64,000 bases of DNA from CAVYGM01 sp963768025 (lineage in GTDB: Bacteria > Bacteroidota > Bacteroidia > Cytophagales > Spirosomataceae): positions 1 through 64,000 of the forward strand of contig CAVYGM010000030.1 in the NCBI GenBank assembly GCA_963768025.1, in the 5' to 3' direction. The stretch's first letter is position 1; the number at the start of each line of letters is the position of its first letter. The notes below the pieces were generated by a model. It was not told the DNA's origin, made no database searches, and saw only the letters and a list, made by a program, of their open reading frames with translations. Positions 27,425 through 40,309 of the stretch are shown here, in pieces. Position numbers and translations under genes: made by a program.

Positions 27425-30400
27425 TTAGAATCCGATGTTCACACCTAAGTTGAAGCTTCTCGTAATCGGGTAGTTTCCTACGTCGATACCAAACTGCGTA
27501 TCGGCATTACCACCTACCGATGGATCAAGTCCCTCGTACTTAGACAAGGTCAAGAGGTTGTTGGTAGAGGCGAAAATGCGCAGACGTTGCATACCGAGAC
27601 GTGACAAAACGTTAGCTGGCAGCGTGTAGCCAAGTGACAGGTTTTGAATACGAAGGTACGAGCCGTCTTCTACGTAGTATGAACTAGACTGGGTGTTGGT
27701 ACTGAAATTGGAAGCTGACTCGTAGATGGGTATCGTAGCACCCGTATTCTGGGGAGTCCATGAACCTTTGATACGATCCGACTTGCTCGATCCCAGGAAG
27801 GAAGGATAGAAATCGGTAAACCAACGAGAAGCATTGAAGATTTGGTTGCCAGTCACGGCATTGGCGTACACGTTGAGGTCAAAATTCTTGTATTTCAACG
27901 TCAGGGCCACTCCACCCGAGAACTTCGGTACGGGGCTACCCAGGTAGGTACGGTCGTCGGGGCTGATCTTGCCATCGCCGTTTACGTCGCGGTAGCGCAG
28001 GCGGCCAGTGGCAGCACCATCCTGAGTCGGGGCATTCTTCACTTCTTCGGCACTCTGGAATAGTCCGATTACGTCATAGCCATAGAAAGCCGAAATAGAG
28101 CGGCCCAACTGGTTACGGATGGGCTCGATACCCCGGTACCCTGGGTTTACGGTAGTCAGGTAAGTAAGGTCACCCGACAAGGCCGGTGATTTCATTCTTA
28201 AGGATACCTCCCGTTACATTCAGCTCATAGTTCAGATCACCCGTAATTTTACCCCGGGTGATTACCTGGAGGTCAATTCCCTTGTTGGACATGCTACCCG
28301 TGTTTACGGAAGGAGGCGAAGCCCGATAGCCCAATGTGGCCGTTACGGGCACCTGGAACAACAGGTCACGGGTTTCTTTTTCCCACAAATCAAGGATCAC
28401 GTCCAAACGGCCGTTGAAGAAGGTACCGTCAATACCGATGTTCTTGGTGATAGAAGTTTCCCATTTGGCATTAGGGTTTCCAATCCGTGTCCGGTAGTAT
28501 CCCTCGGCCGCGCTGCTGTTGCTACCGTTGATATCATAGGAGGAAAGTCCGATGCTGGCGGCAAACAAACTGTACTGGTTGTTGGGGTCTACGTTGTTGG
28601 AGTTCCCCATCAAGCCATACCCGCCCCGAACTTTCAGGTCGGTGATCCAGGTGATCGACTTCATGAAGTCTTCGGAAGATAAGCGCCAGGCAGCCGAGAC
28701 TGCTGGGAATACCCCGTACCGATTGTTTACCCCGAAACGAGAAGATCCATCGCGACGAACCACCCCGGTCAGGATGTACTTATCGTTGAAAATGTAGTTG
28801 ACCCGGCTAAACAGCGAATAAAAGTTTACGCCTTTGAAGTAGTTACTACCCACGGTACGTCCGCTTCCACTCGTTGTGTTCAGCGTAACGTAGTTAGGAT
28901 CGGTAGAAAATGGATTCAGACCGTTGCCATTGATGTTGCGGCCTGAGCCGGTGTTCAAGGCTTCCTGTCCTACCAATAGGTCTACATTGTGCTTTCCAAA
29001 ACGCTTCTTGTAGCTGGCAGTATTGGTAAGTGTCCAGGCAAAAGAGAAGCCACCGCCTTCACCATAACCAAAGGCCGAGTTGTTTTCGGAGTTTTCGTAC
29101 TGCAAACGGCTGTAATTCCAATTGTAGAAATTATTGAACTGTCCACCCACGGTGCTGCGTAGGGTAAGGCCGGGAATTACATCATATTCTACGTAGAGGT
29201 TACCAAAGCCGTTACCGTTAAATCCGCGGTTGTTGGCGGCTCCGTCGCGGTTGGCTACGGGGTTACGGGGGTTGTTGAAGCCTTTGGCAGCGGTGCCTGC
29301 ATAGCCACCAAACTCATCATAAATAGGAATGATGGTAGGCATACGGTAGGCCAGGTTGATGTCGTTTTCATTGTCCGCCGAGCCTAAACCACCGTTCTCA
29401 CCGTCCTGAGCAAGTACCTGACGGTAGGTGAACTGAAGGTTTTCTCCAATCCGGAGATTCTTCAATACTTTGAACTCTGAATTAGCCCGGAAAGAATACC
29501 GCTTAAAGCTATTGTATAACAAAATACCAGACTGATTCTGAGCACCAAACCCAATGTAGAAGTTGCTCTTTTCGCCACCGCCCGAGAAGCCCAACGAGTG
29601 GCGCATCATAGGAGCCGTGCGCGTGATGGCGTCGTACCAGTCGGTTCCGGCCTTGTTGGCCTTTACCACTTGGTAGATCGAACCTGCCGCCGGATTAACG
29701 TTATATTTCGCTCTTTCGGCTTCCAGATTCACGGAGCCCGTTACACCAGGAGTACCCCCTACATTGATGTAGTCAGGAATTACCGGAGTAGCACCTGTGC
29801 CAAACTGTGGGTGGTTAAATACAGGGGCTGATCCTTTCTGAAAAGCATCGTTTTTCGACGCAATCCAAGTCCACTCGGCAAGTTCCTGAGGACTCAGAGA
29901 CTTGAATGGCTTACCAGGGTTGGTGGCACCAAACAGGCCATCATACGTGATGTTCAACTTGCGGGCGGAGTAACTGCCCTTCTTGGTCGTGTATACGATT
30001 ACACCGTTGGCAGCACGTGCTCCATAAATAGAAGCAGCGGCAGCATCTTTCAGTACGGTCGTAGACTCGATGTCGTCAGGATTCAGGAAGTCCGTAGAAC
30101 CTACGGGTACTCCGTCCACAACGTAAAGAGGCTCGTTACCACCGAAAGCACCAAAGCCCCGTACGCGGATTTGGCTGGTTGTACCGGGCTGACCGTTAGT
30201 TACGACCGTAACACCGGCAACGCGTCCGGCCAACTGCTGCTCTACGTTACCAGAAGGTACCTGAGTCAAGTCCTTGGCTTTTACGGTAGCGACGGCACCG
30301 GCGGTTTCGCGGCGGTTGTCTGTGGTGTACCCTGTCACAATCACTTCGCTCAATTGGCTTATGTCATCTTCCAGGGCAATATCCACCACGCTTTTTGTGC

Positions 30401-30674
30401 CCACCGTAACCTCCGTGGCCTTGAACCCGATTGCCGATACGGCCAAAATGCTGCTAGGTGAGTTAACGCTGATTCCGTAAGCACCCTGGGCATCGGTGGT
30501 GGTACCCGTCAATGTTCCCTTCAATACGATGTTTACTCCGGGTATTCCCTGTCCGCTCGCATCCTTCACAGTTCCCGTCACCCTCCGGTCTTGGGCCAAC
30601 GCTGTGAGATTCATCCCTGCCAGCAGCGCGAAGAGAAACGCGATACTGAGCCAGTTCTTGTAGTTTTTTCTCAT
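27425..30674 (-). CDS. SusC/RagA TonB-dependent transporter, one frameshift
   Basis: About 1080 aa over two frames that join near 28180 (GGILKNEITGLVG runs on as GDLTYLTTVNPGYRG). A signal peptide (MRKNYKNWLSIAFLFALLAG) is followed by a carboxypeptidase-regulatory-like domain (VTGTVKDASGQGIPGVNIVLKG). The TonB-box region is LSEVIVTGYTTDNRRE and the plug has LYVVDGVPVGSTDFLN and ASIYGARAANGVIVYTTKKG. The barrel ends in LGVNIGF. There is no STN domain, so unlike the 2.8-6.3 kb SusC it is probably not wired to an anti-sigma factor. It forms an operon with susD. One indel in an otherwise perfect long gene points to a sequencing error. Confidence 0.92.
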
Positions 30675-31267
30675 AGTAATTGATTGAAATAAGTAAGGTT
30701 AAAAAATAATAAAATAGGTAAAATTTTTCTACAAATAATAGAAGTGTCAAAAGTACGCGGAACTATAAAAATATTCAAATTAATGTCTAAAAAATCATAA
30801 ATGAAGTAGCAATTATTTTGCGATCTGCATTTATTTAGCAAAGAATAGTACTTTTTTAGCTCAAATTGGACAAAAACGTCAAAACATGACGCTCAGGACG
30901 ATTGCTTGTGGTGCAAAAGGGGAGGTAGGTATCTCAAAGAGTGGTTATTTTTTATTCAGGCTGTCACGAGGGGAGACGGTCACAGAAATAGTATTTTAGC
31001 CTAAAAGGGTTACCAAAAAGGCGGAGAAAAATGAGTGAGGGGTTTTGAGTCAAAGTAGAGGGGGGGCGTATTCTACTGTTGAAAACGGGAATAGTCCAAA
31101 ATATATTTCCTTTACTTACAAATTTTTTAGTGTAAGATCAGACCAAAACCATTTCCCGTTGGGAGGAGGGTAGTTCGTCGGGTATAGTTCCGATCTCTGA
31201 TTGGTATAAGCTTTTGGGGATCAAATGGATAGTTTTTGATTGGTTATGACCTCTACCGATTGCCTTA
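30675..31267. other. 593-bp intergenic region upstream of the second susC
   Basis: It contains the susC promoter (30748-30779, minus) and otherwise AT-rich sequence. I see no coding region, tRNA or clear hairpin. Confidence 0.5.
30748..30779 (-). promoter_or_regulatory. Bacteroidota-type promoter for the second susC-susD operon
   Basis: On the minus strand TTTG (30779-30776) and TACTTTTG (30755-30748) are 20 nt apart, a near-perfect match to the consensus. The start of transcription would be near 30741, giving a leader of about 67 nt. Confidence 0.7.
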
Positions 31268-32035
31268 CTATACAAAGCCAATGCAAGCGAGCATTCGGCC
31301 CGTCAGGCCTTTTTCCAGTCGATGCGAGAAATAATCTTGGTTGTCAAGAACGGTAGAGTAAGCGGATACTTGTATTCGCTCGGTGGATACACCCGCGCCA
31401 TGGAGCTGAGCTAGGTTAGCCTGCTTCAGATCCACATAATACTTTCCGGCCTTGGAATTGAACCATTTGTAAAAATTTGAAAAATGCTCGGCTACTTCAT
31501 CTCCCACTTCAAAAGAGCATTTGTCTATACAAGTTCCGACATAAGCAAAGCAGTCGGAAGGGTCGGTACCAAATTCCTGTTGCATTCTTTGGATGGTCTT
31601 CAGAACAATCTCTCCAACTGTCCCGCGCCATCCGGCGTGAATGGCCGCAACCGCTCGCCTCTTGGGATCAAAAACCAGAACCGGAGTACAGTCAGCCACC
31701 GTAACGGCGAGAACAAGGCCCGGCTGATCCGTGATGAGCGAATCGAATCCCTGGTTACGGCCGGGAACGGAGGCGTGCAGTACCTGAGTGCCATGAACTT
31801 GATGAGAAGTGACAACCTGATCGGACGAAACACCGATTGATTTCCAGAAACGGCGTTGGTTTTCGGCCACGTTTTCGGGGGTATCGCCCGTGGAACCACC
31901 GAGGTTGAGGGAGGCATACGGTGCCGGACTTACCCCACCGTGGCGGGTGCTTTCAGCGGCAACCAAACCCGGAAAAGCACCGAAGATCTCGGGCGATCGG
32001 AATAGGGAACAAAAAGTAGTAGGAGAATCAGACAT
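31268..32035 (-). CDS. pgeF: Peptidoglycan editing factor / polyphenol-oxidase family (YfiH)
   Basis: 255 aa, full length. Family metal-site motifs are all present: SHQVHG (His78, His81), TVADCTPVL (Cys116), AAIHAGWRGT (His133), plus the N-terminal RHGGVSPAPYASLNLG. In Escherichia coli the homologue YfiH/PgeF removes wrongly placed L-Ser from peptidoglycan precursors; relatives were earlier reported as laccases or purine nucleosidases. It is cytoplasmic, without a signal peptide. It lies alone on the minus strand, 87 bp downstream of the membrane phosphatase-like gene. Confidence 0.9.
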   Translation of the reverse strand: MSDSPTTFCSLFRSPEIFGAFPGLVAAESTRHGGVSPAPYASLNLGGSTGDTPENVAENQRRFWKSIGVSSDQVVTSHQVHGTQVLHASVPGRNQGFDSLITDQPGLVLAVTVADCTPVLVFDPKRRAVAAIHAGWRGTVGEIVLKTIQRMQQEFGTDPSDCFAYVGTCIDKCSFEVGDEVAEHFSNFYKWFNSKAGKYYVDLKQANLAQLHGAGVSTERIQVSAYSTVLDNQDYFSHRLEKGLTGRMLACIGFV

Positions 32036-32122
32036 GGTGCAATTTTACAAAGTTTCAGCGATTGAAACGATGACTTTATGAAAAAACGACTCTCTCCAAA
32101 TTATTTCGGGCACTCCAATCAC

Positions 32123-33181
32123 CTAACTGGTGGGGGTATAGATTTTTTTATCGGCCAATTCTTCCTCTTCTTGGGTTGCAGCCGGAGCTTCCTGTTCTCC
32201 CATGCCCGAGGGTTCAAAGGTCAGCTTGACCCAAATAGGAAAGTGATCCGAACCGATATCCGGCAACCGCTCGATTTCCAACAACCGAAAATGATCGGAA
32301 CAAAACACATGGTCGAGCGGATAGCGAAACAACCGATGGTGGGCGTGAAACGTATTGTAAAAACCACGGCCCCGACGGGGGTCGAGCAGGCCACTCGTAT
32401 CCTGGAACAACTGGTTAGTGTAGCTCCAGGCCACGTCGTTCAGGTCGCCGGAAACGATTACCGGAAGGGGAGACTTTTTTGCCAGACGCCCAACAATCAA
32501 AATTTCCTTGTCGCGCTCGGTTGAGCGTACGTTTTCATTGGGAACAGGTGGGGTAGGGTGCAGGCATATCAATTGGAAGAGATCGCCGGAGGGTAGTTTG
32601 ATCAGGGCGAATATGGAGGGTATGTCATCCTCTACCAGATACTTTATTTCACTTTCAACGATTTCCAGTTGCGATAGCAGGATAATGCCATAGGTATTGT
32701 CGAGGGGTTTTAGCACCCGATAGGGGTACTGGTCGTATACCTCCTGCAAGGATTTCTCCCAGGCCTGGTCGGTTTCTGAAAGAACAATTAGGTTCGGTTT
32801 GCAGTGGTGGATCAGGTCAACTAACTTGCTTTTTTGTTCATTGTACTGGTACACATTTGATATGATAATTCCGAAGGCCGATTCCGCCCGGGATTCGTCC
32901 CCCGCTTGCATCTGTTTTTTGGCTATGGGCAAAAAGGGGTAAATCTGGTAACTCAGATAGGACAAATTGATCAGTAGGGCAGCCAAAAAAGCCCACTCAT
33001 GCCAACGGCTGAAAGTGGATATAGGGAGGAACAGTACTATTATTCCGAATGTAATAAACCATTTCTGTAATCGTGGATATTCAAATATTCTGAAAATCCA
33101 GTAATCGCTTCTGATAAAGGGTAGAAAGGTAGCAACGACTACGAAGCCCCCAACAGAATAGAGAATATATAGCCCGGACAT
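32123..33181 (-). CDS. Membrane-anchored endonuclease/exonuclease/phosphatase-family protein
   Basis: 352 aa. About 90 N-terminal residues form three membrane helices (YILYSVGGFVVVATFLPFI, WFITFGIIVLFLPIS, WAFLAALLINLSYLSY). The catalytic domain follows with LIVLSETDQAWEKSL (Glu metal ligand), LICLHPTPPVPNEN, VIVSGDLNDVAWSY (GDxN) and IGSDHFPIWVKL (the SDHxP motif). The C-terminus is a Glu/Ala-rich tail. Members act on phosphodiesters of nucleic acids, inositol phosphates or lipids. The membrane anchor with an outward-facing domain is typical of Bacteroidota members of unknown substrate. It is divergent from a metallophosphoesterase gene 117 bp away. Confidence 0.85.
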   Translation of the reverse strand: MSGLYILYSVGGFVVVATFLPFIRSDYWIFRIFEYPRLQKWFITFGIIVLFLPISTFSRWHEWAFLAALLINLSYLSYQIYPFLPIAKKQMQAGDESRAESAFGIIISNVYQYNEQKSKLVDLIHHCKPNLIVLSETDQAWEKSLQEVYDQYPYRVLKPLDNTYGIILLSQLEIVESEIKYLVEDDIPSIFALIKLPSGDLFQLICLHPTPPVPNENVRSTERDKEILIVGRLAKKSPLPVIVSGDLNDVAWSYTNQLFQDTSGLLDPRRGRGFYNTFHAHHRLFRYPLDHVFCSDHFRLLEIERLPDIGSDHFPIWVKLTFEPSGMGEQEAPAATQEEEELADKKIYTPTS

Positions 33182-33298
33182 GGATAAAAGAGTTGAGTTG
33201 TGAAACGTATAAGTCTTAGTTTTGGGAAAACGTAGGGAACGATACCCTATGGTAAAAAATTAGTTTGGTTGCTTTTTTAATAAGCTTTAGTAAATATT

Positions 33299-34531
33299 AT
33301 GCCTGACACATCAGAAAAGAAGGTTGAGAAGTATCTGGACCTGGGTCATACGGAGGCCGAAAACCACGCCCGCACGCAACAAAAACTATACGAAGAGCAC
33401 GTTTCACGGACTTCGACGGTTACGAGAGTTCTTTCAGAATTCTTTAAAACCAACTTTTTTGGATTTATATACCATTACATAAAAAGCCGTTTTGGAAGGC
33501 GACATGCCTACCAGGCGTATCCCCAGGATGGAGAAAGTGGCATTTACCAGCTTGCTTCCTCGCTTCCGAGCCGGAAGCCTATTACCCTGGCACTGCTCTC
33601 GGATTGGGCTAGCGACACGGAGGAATCCGACAAGGTAGCGCACCTGGTGGCCCGGTATGCTCCGGACTACAGCATCCACCTGGGCGATGTGTATTTTGTG
33701 GGTACCCCCAACGAAGTCGCCGAGAACTTCACCGCGCCCCATGCCTCTTGGTACTATGGTGCCTCGGGGAGCCTGGCCTTGTCGGGCAACCACGAGATGT
33801 ATTCCAACGGTGATGCTTTTTTTGACCAACTCCTACCGGCTATGTATATTCGGGTGGGTGAGGTGAAGAAATCACAAAAAGCAGGTTTCTTTTGCCTGGA
33901 AAATGAATCCTGGCGAATCATCGGTCTGGATACGGGCTATACCTCCGTTGGGCGGCCGTATCTGGAAGTTATATCGCCACCCGATTGCCACCTGCGGGAA
34001 GAACAGATAGCCTGGCTGAGGGATGTGGTCAAAATAGGTGACCCGGCCGATACCCGTGGCATCGTGCTGCTGAGCCATCACCCCTATATTTCAGCTTTCC
34101 GGGAAGACTACTTTCGGCCCGGTGAGCAGTTGTGCGAGTTGTTGGGCAAGGCCAACCGACCCCTGGTTTGGTTTTGGGGGCACGACCACCGGTTGGTGGG
34201 GTACCGAATCGGACAAAACAAGAGCGAGTTGCAGGTATACGGGCGGTGCATTGGGCACGGAGGGATGCCGGTAGAAACCAAAATGCCCGCCGATAACGGA
34301 GAGCTGGGCAAAATGTCTTTTTATGATCAACGGATCAGGCTTACCCTAGGCCGTCATCAACTGGGGTACAACGGATTTGTGGAATTGCAGCTGGATGGCG
34401 TGAAGCTCCAGGCCATCTATCGGGACTTGGAAGATACCAGAGTAATGGAAGAGGAGTGGCTACTGCATACAGAAAATGGTCAACTCGATTGGAACGTTAC
34501 ATACACGCACCCCGAATTGACCATTTTGTGA
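33299..34531 (+). CDS. Calcineurin-like metallophosphoesterase
   Basis: 410 aa. The five blocks of the metallophosphoesterase fold are visible: ALLSDWASD (Asp), YSIHLGDVYFVG (GD), LALSGNHEMYSNGDAFF (GNHE), VLLSHHPYISAF and FWGHDHRLVGY (GHxH-like GHDH). No signal peptide is seen. The N-terminal about 60 residues (KYLDLGHTEAENHARTQQKL) form a charged helix of unknown role. A phosphomonoesterase or phosphodiesterase activity is likely but the substrate is unknown. It converges with the small membrane-protein gene 14 bp away. Confidence 0.85.
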   Translation: MPDTSEKKVEKYLDLGHTEAENHARTQQKLYEEHVSRTSTVTRVLSEFFKTNFFGFIYHYIKSRFGRRHAYQAYPQDGESGIYQLASSLPSRKPITLALLSDWASDTEESDKVAHLVARYAPDYSIHLGDVYFVGTPNEVAENFTAPHASWYYGASGSLALSGNHEMYSNGDAFFDQLLPAMYIRVGEVKKSQKAGFFCLENESWRIIGLDTGYTSVGRPYLEVISPPDCHLREEQIAWLRDVVKIGDPADTRGIVLLSHHPYISAFREDYFRPGEQLCELLGKANRPLVWFWGHDHRLVGYRIGQNKSELQVYGRCIGHGGMPVETKMPADNGELGKMSFYDQRIRLTLGRHQLGYNGFVELQLDGVKLQAIYRDLEDTRVMEEEWLLHTENGQLDWNVTYTHPELTIL

Positions 34532-34545
34532 GCTATACCACGGGT

Positions 34546-34731
34546 CTAATGATGATCCTCGGCGGAGTACTTACTTGAAAAGTAGGAAGCAAAAGCAACG
34601 GACACGCCAATTAACCCCAAAATGAAAACAAATAGATCTCCAAAAATAGCCAGGATCAAAAGCAGAATCAAGAAGATGGCAATGTAGTAACCATTGGAGA
34701 ATTCCTTAGAATCAGTATGCGCGTTTTCCAT
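34546..34731 (-). CDS. Small two-helix membrane protein
   Basis: 61 aa: a polar N-terminus (MENAHTDSKEFSNGYY), two closely spaced hydrophobic segments (IAIFLILLLILAIFGDLFVF and ILGLIGVSVAFASYF) and a charged C-terminus (SSKYSAEDHH). No family recognised. Starting with ATG and with a membrane-protein composition in the only sensible frame, it is probably a real gene. Confidence 0.6.
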   Translation of the reverse strand: MENAHTDSKEFSNGYYIAIFLILLLILAIFGDLFVFILGLIGVSVAFASYFSSKYSAEDHH

Positions 34732-34849
34732 GTTTTACGGAGATTGAAAGTGTAAGCGACTGTATTGTGGGGGCGAAAATACAAAAAATTGATAATCCCG
34801 GGAATGGTTTTCTATTTTTCCCCAAAATTACTTGCGATAAAAATAGCTT

Positions 34850-34890
34850 CGCCCGTGCCTACGGCAGGAAAGTTAGCGTAGGCACGGGCG
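34850..34890. repeat. 14-bp inverted repeat upstream of gluconokinase
   Basis: A perfect 14-bp arm (34850-34863, CGCCCGTGCCTACG) and its complement (34877-34890) enclose 13 nt, in an otherwise AT-rich stretch. No T run follows on either strand, so it is not a standard terminator. It is GC-rich like the REP units near mutS but has a different sequence. Confidence 0.6.
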
Positions 34891-34954
34891 CGTTTTCATA
34901 AAACACACAGTTGATTTTTTTATACCTTCCTTCTTCCTTTCACTCGTACAGGTT

Positions 34955-36412
34955 ATGGCATACATCATTGGGGCGGACATCGGTACCACAAACGTAAAGG
35001 CAGTGGCCTTTGACCTCCAGGGAGAAATTCTTTGCTCACACAGCGAGGACTACCCTATGTTTCATCCGCAGCCCGATTGGAGTGAGCAGGATCCTGATCA
35101 GATAGTGGCGGCGTTGGAAATCTGTATCGGGGAAGTAGTAAAGAATGCCCGGGATTATGGCGAGGTGATCGGCCTATCATTCAGCTCGGCCATGCATAGC
35201 CTCATTGCCCTCGATGCGACTGGCAAACCCCTCACGCGATGCATTATCTGGGCCGACAACCGAAGCGCTGCTTTGGCCGACGAACTCCGGGAAAGCCCAC
35301 GTGGACGACGACTCTACAAAAGCAACGGTACCCCCATCCACGCCATGACGCCCGCCTGCAAGCTTCTGTGGCTCAGGGAGCAGGAGCCGGGGCTATTTAA
35401 TGACGCCGCCCGCTTTGTTGGGATAAAGGAGTATGTTCTGTATCAGCTAACGGGGAAGTACCTGGTGGACTTTTCCATTGCCTCTGCCACGGGTCTGTTC
35501 AATATCCACCGTTTTGCCTGGGATAGCTATACCCTCAAATACCTGGGGATAACCACCGATAAGTTATCCGAACCGGTATCGCCTTACCACGTAGAAAAAC
35601 TTCCCAAAAACAATTCTCTCAACTTGCCAGCTGGCACGCCGCTCGTTATGGGAGCGAGTGATGGGTGCCTGGCTAATTTGGGTAGCGGGGCGGTAGTACC
35701 GGGTACAATGGCCGTGACCGTCGGGACGAGCGGAGCCGTGAGGATTACGTCCCCGACGGCCTACACAGATCCCAAGATGCGTACGTTTTGCTATATCCTC
35801 GATCAGGAAACGTACCTGGTAGGGGGGGCATCCAACAACGGAGCCGTGGTGTTTCAGTGGCTAAAAGAGACATTTTTTCCAGATTTGGAGTACGCCAGGA
35901 TGCAGGAGGAAGCAGGGCGGATAAGCGTGGGATCGGAAGGACTTCTGTGCCTACCCTACTTGCTGGGGGAAAGGGCTCCGCTTTGGAACTCTGCCGTTCG
36001 GGGGGGCTTTGTTGGCCTGGATGTCCACCATACCGCTGCTCATTTTGTGCGGGCGGTGATGGAGGGTATTTTGCTGAATCTGTACAGTATTGGCAAGGTA
36101 CTCATGGAAAACCAGCCCATTCATACGATTTTTGCCAACGGCGGATTTGCCAAAAGTGAGGTGTGGGTACAAATGCTGGCGGATGTTTTTGGAGTGGCGG
36201 TCCATCTGAACGATACCGTTGAAACCGGGTCGGTGGGGGCTGCTATGGTCGGCTTGAAAGCGCTAGGGCATCTGGATGATTTTGGGGATGCTACCCAGTT
36301 TACCCCCGTTTCACGAATCTTTACCCCGGATCCAATACATCATGCCTACTACAAAAAACTGCACGAGGATTTTATGCACTGGGCCCACCTCCTGAATTTG
36401 AAAGCCAAGTAG
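34955..36412 (+). CDS. FGGY-family carbohydrate kinase, gluconokinase type
   Basis: 485 aa. The FGGY kinase ATPase fold shows in YIIGADIGTTNVKAVAFDLQG (phosphate 1), the signature near GLSFSSAMHSLIALD, IIWADNRSAAL (sugar-binding Asp), MTVGTSGAVR-like AVTVGTSGAVR (phosphate 2) and NGGFAKSEVWVQMLADVF (adenosine motif). Closest to the gluconokinases of Gram-positive gntK type, which phosphorylate D-gluconate at C6 for the pentose phosphate route. Xylulokinase is the main alternative. It is a single gene with no gluconate permease or regulator adjacent, so the assignment rests on sequence character alone. Confidence 0.82.
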   Translation: MAYIIGADIGTTNVKAVAFDLQGEILCSHSEDYPMFHPQPDWSEQDPDQIVAALEICIGEVVKNARDYGEVIGLSFSSAMHSLIALDATGKPLTRCIIWADNRSAALADELRESPRGRRLYKSNGTPIHAMTPACKLLWLREQEPGLFNDAARFVGIKEYVLYQLTGKYLVDFSIASATGLFNIHRFAWDSYTLKYLGITTDKLSEPVSPYHVEKLPKNNSLNLPAGTPLVMGASDGCLANLGSGAVVPGTMAVTVGTSGAVRITSPTAYTDPKMRTFCYILDQETYLVGGASNNGAVVFQWLKETFFPDLEYARMQEEAGRISVGSEGLLCLPYLLGERAPLWNSAVRGGFVGLDVHHTAAHFVRAVMEGILLNLYSIGKVLMENQPIHTIFANGGFAKSEVWVQMLADVFGVAVHLNDTVETGSVGAAMVGLKALGHLDDFGDATQFTPVSRIFTPDPIHHAYYKKLHEDFMHWAHLLNLKAK

Positions 36413-36416
36413 GTGA

Positions 36417-36824
36417 CTATTCGTTCGGCTTTGTTTCCTGAACCTGTTTTACCGTCACCATTTTGGCCGTGCTATTCCCCCAGGTATTCAGAATATAATT
36501 CATAACATCCGATACCTCCCGGTCGTCCAGACCGGGTTCAGGCATCATGTTGTCGTATTCCTCGCCATTGACCTTTATAGCGCCCTGCAAACCATATTTT
36601 ACAGCTTTAATAGCTTCTGGGATTGAGTCAGTCAGAAAATCCGATTTGGCCAGGGGAGGAAATATCGTGGGCACGCCCTTGCCATCCACCAAGTGGCAGC
36701 TGATGCAGTTCTCTACGTAAACGGTTTTGCCCCTGGCAATGCTTTCTTTGAGCTCATCGTTCTGATTAAAAGAAACCAAGGTCAAAAAGAGCAGGCCGAC
36801 TACGAGTGAAAATCCTATTTTCAT
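36417..36824 (-). CDS. Small secreted c-type cytochrome
   Basis: 135 aa. A signal peptide (MKIGFSLVVGLLFLTLVSF) precedes a class I cytochrome c with CISCH (Cys40, Cys43, His44), a following GKGVPTIFPPLAKSDFL and an axial Met in YDNMMPEPGLDDREVSD. It carries electrons in the periplasm. The family often serves terminal oxidases or PQQ/flavin sugar dehydrogenases in Bacteroidota, but the partner here is unknown. The gene converges with gluconokinase, with only 4 bp between stops. Confidence 0.88.
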   Translation of the reverse strand: MKIGFSLVVGLLFLTLVSFNQNDELKESIARGKTVYVENCISCHLVDGKGVPTIFPPLAKSDFLTDSIPEAIKAVKYGLQGAIKVNGEEYDNMMPEPGLDDREVSDVMNYILNTWGNSTAKMVTVKQVQETKPNE

Positions 36825-36991
36825 GAATTGGGTAATGGTTTTACTTTACAAATGTTACTGTACCTGCTGCTCCCAACCTACTAATAATAACCCAAAGTTC
36901 CCGAATGTATATCAAAAGCTGGGGCAGGAATACTTGCACAAAGGTACGATTTATTGGGAGAATAGTTTCCAGAAGCCTTTTTCTAGCTTAG

Positions 36992-37037
36992 ACAAAATGG
37001 AGGAGACGTTTGTTTCAGAACGTCTCCTCCATTTTGT
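36992..37037 (-). terminator. Long hairpin terminator
   Basis: A perfect 19-bp stem (36992-37010 with 37019-37037) with an 8-nt loop, ending in ATTTTGT within the stem on the minus strand. It lies 17 bp after the DJ-1/PfpI stop. Confidence 0.75.
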
Positions 37038-37053
37038 TCGTTCGAGCTGCTTC

Positions 37054-37614
37054 TTAAGCAGGCTGCTTTACGGGTAGTTTGCTGAATTCTTCCAGCATGG
37101 CCTGATTAAAAGCCGGTATATCGTCGGGATTGCGGCTCGTAATGAGGCCATCCTGAACCACTACTTCCTTATCTACCCAGGTAGCCCCCGCATTCTCGAT
37201 GTCGGTGCTGAGGGAAGGGTAGGAGGTAATCGTACGGCCTTTCAGTACAGCAGCTTCTATGAGTACCTGGGGACCGTGGCATATAGCGGCCACGGGCTTA
37301 CCTGCCTCAATAAACTTTTTTACGAATTGGATAGATTTTTCATCCTGGCGCAGATTATCCGGATTCATCACACCTCCTGGCAGAAACAGCGCGTCATAAT
37401 AATCGGCCCTGGCATTCTCAATGGGTACATCTACCTCGAAGGTATCGCCCCAATCGGTATGATTCCATCCTTTGATCGAGTCCTTTTCGGGGGAGACAAT
37501 ATGGGTAGTAGCCCCGTGCGAATCCAGGAATTCGCGCGGGGCCGTAAGTTCCACCTGTTCAAATCCGTTCGTAGCCAATATGGCCACCTTTACTTTATCC
37601 AATTGCTTTTCCAT
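37054..37614 (-). CDS. DJ-1/PfpI-family type 1 glutamine amidotransferase-like protein
   Basis: 186 aa from ATG 37614, taken because MEKQLDKVKVAILATNGFEQ begins the family fold; 23 extra upstream codons are unlike it. The conserved Glu18, nucleophile Cys112-His113 (AAICHGPQVLIEA) and the family strand YDALFLPGGVMNPDNL are all present, as is TITSYPSLSTDIENAGATWV. Members include general stress protein 18/YraA, PfpI and YhbO, with glyoxalase III, deglycase or peptidase activities reported. A stress-protective role suits its position just downstream of clpB on the same strand. Confidence 0.9.
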   Translation of the reverse strand: MEKQLDKVKVAILATNGFEQVELTAPREFLDSHGATTHIVSPEKDSIKGWNHTDWGDTFEVDVPIENARADYYDALFLPGGVMNPDNLRQDEKSIQFVKKFIEAGKPVAAICHGPQVLIEAAVLKGRTITSYPSLSTDIENAGATWVDKEVVVQDGLITSRNPDDIPAFNQAMLEEFSKLPVKQPA

Positions 37615-37698
37615 CTTCACTGTAAGTTTTGTTCCTAGTTCAGGAAGATGATTAAAATACTTGTGCCAGAAACGAACAATCAACCGCCCCGGCCCTTC

Positions 37699-40309
<2,611 letters not shown>

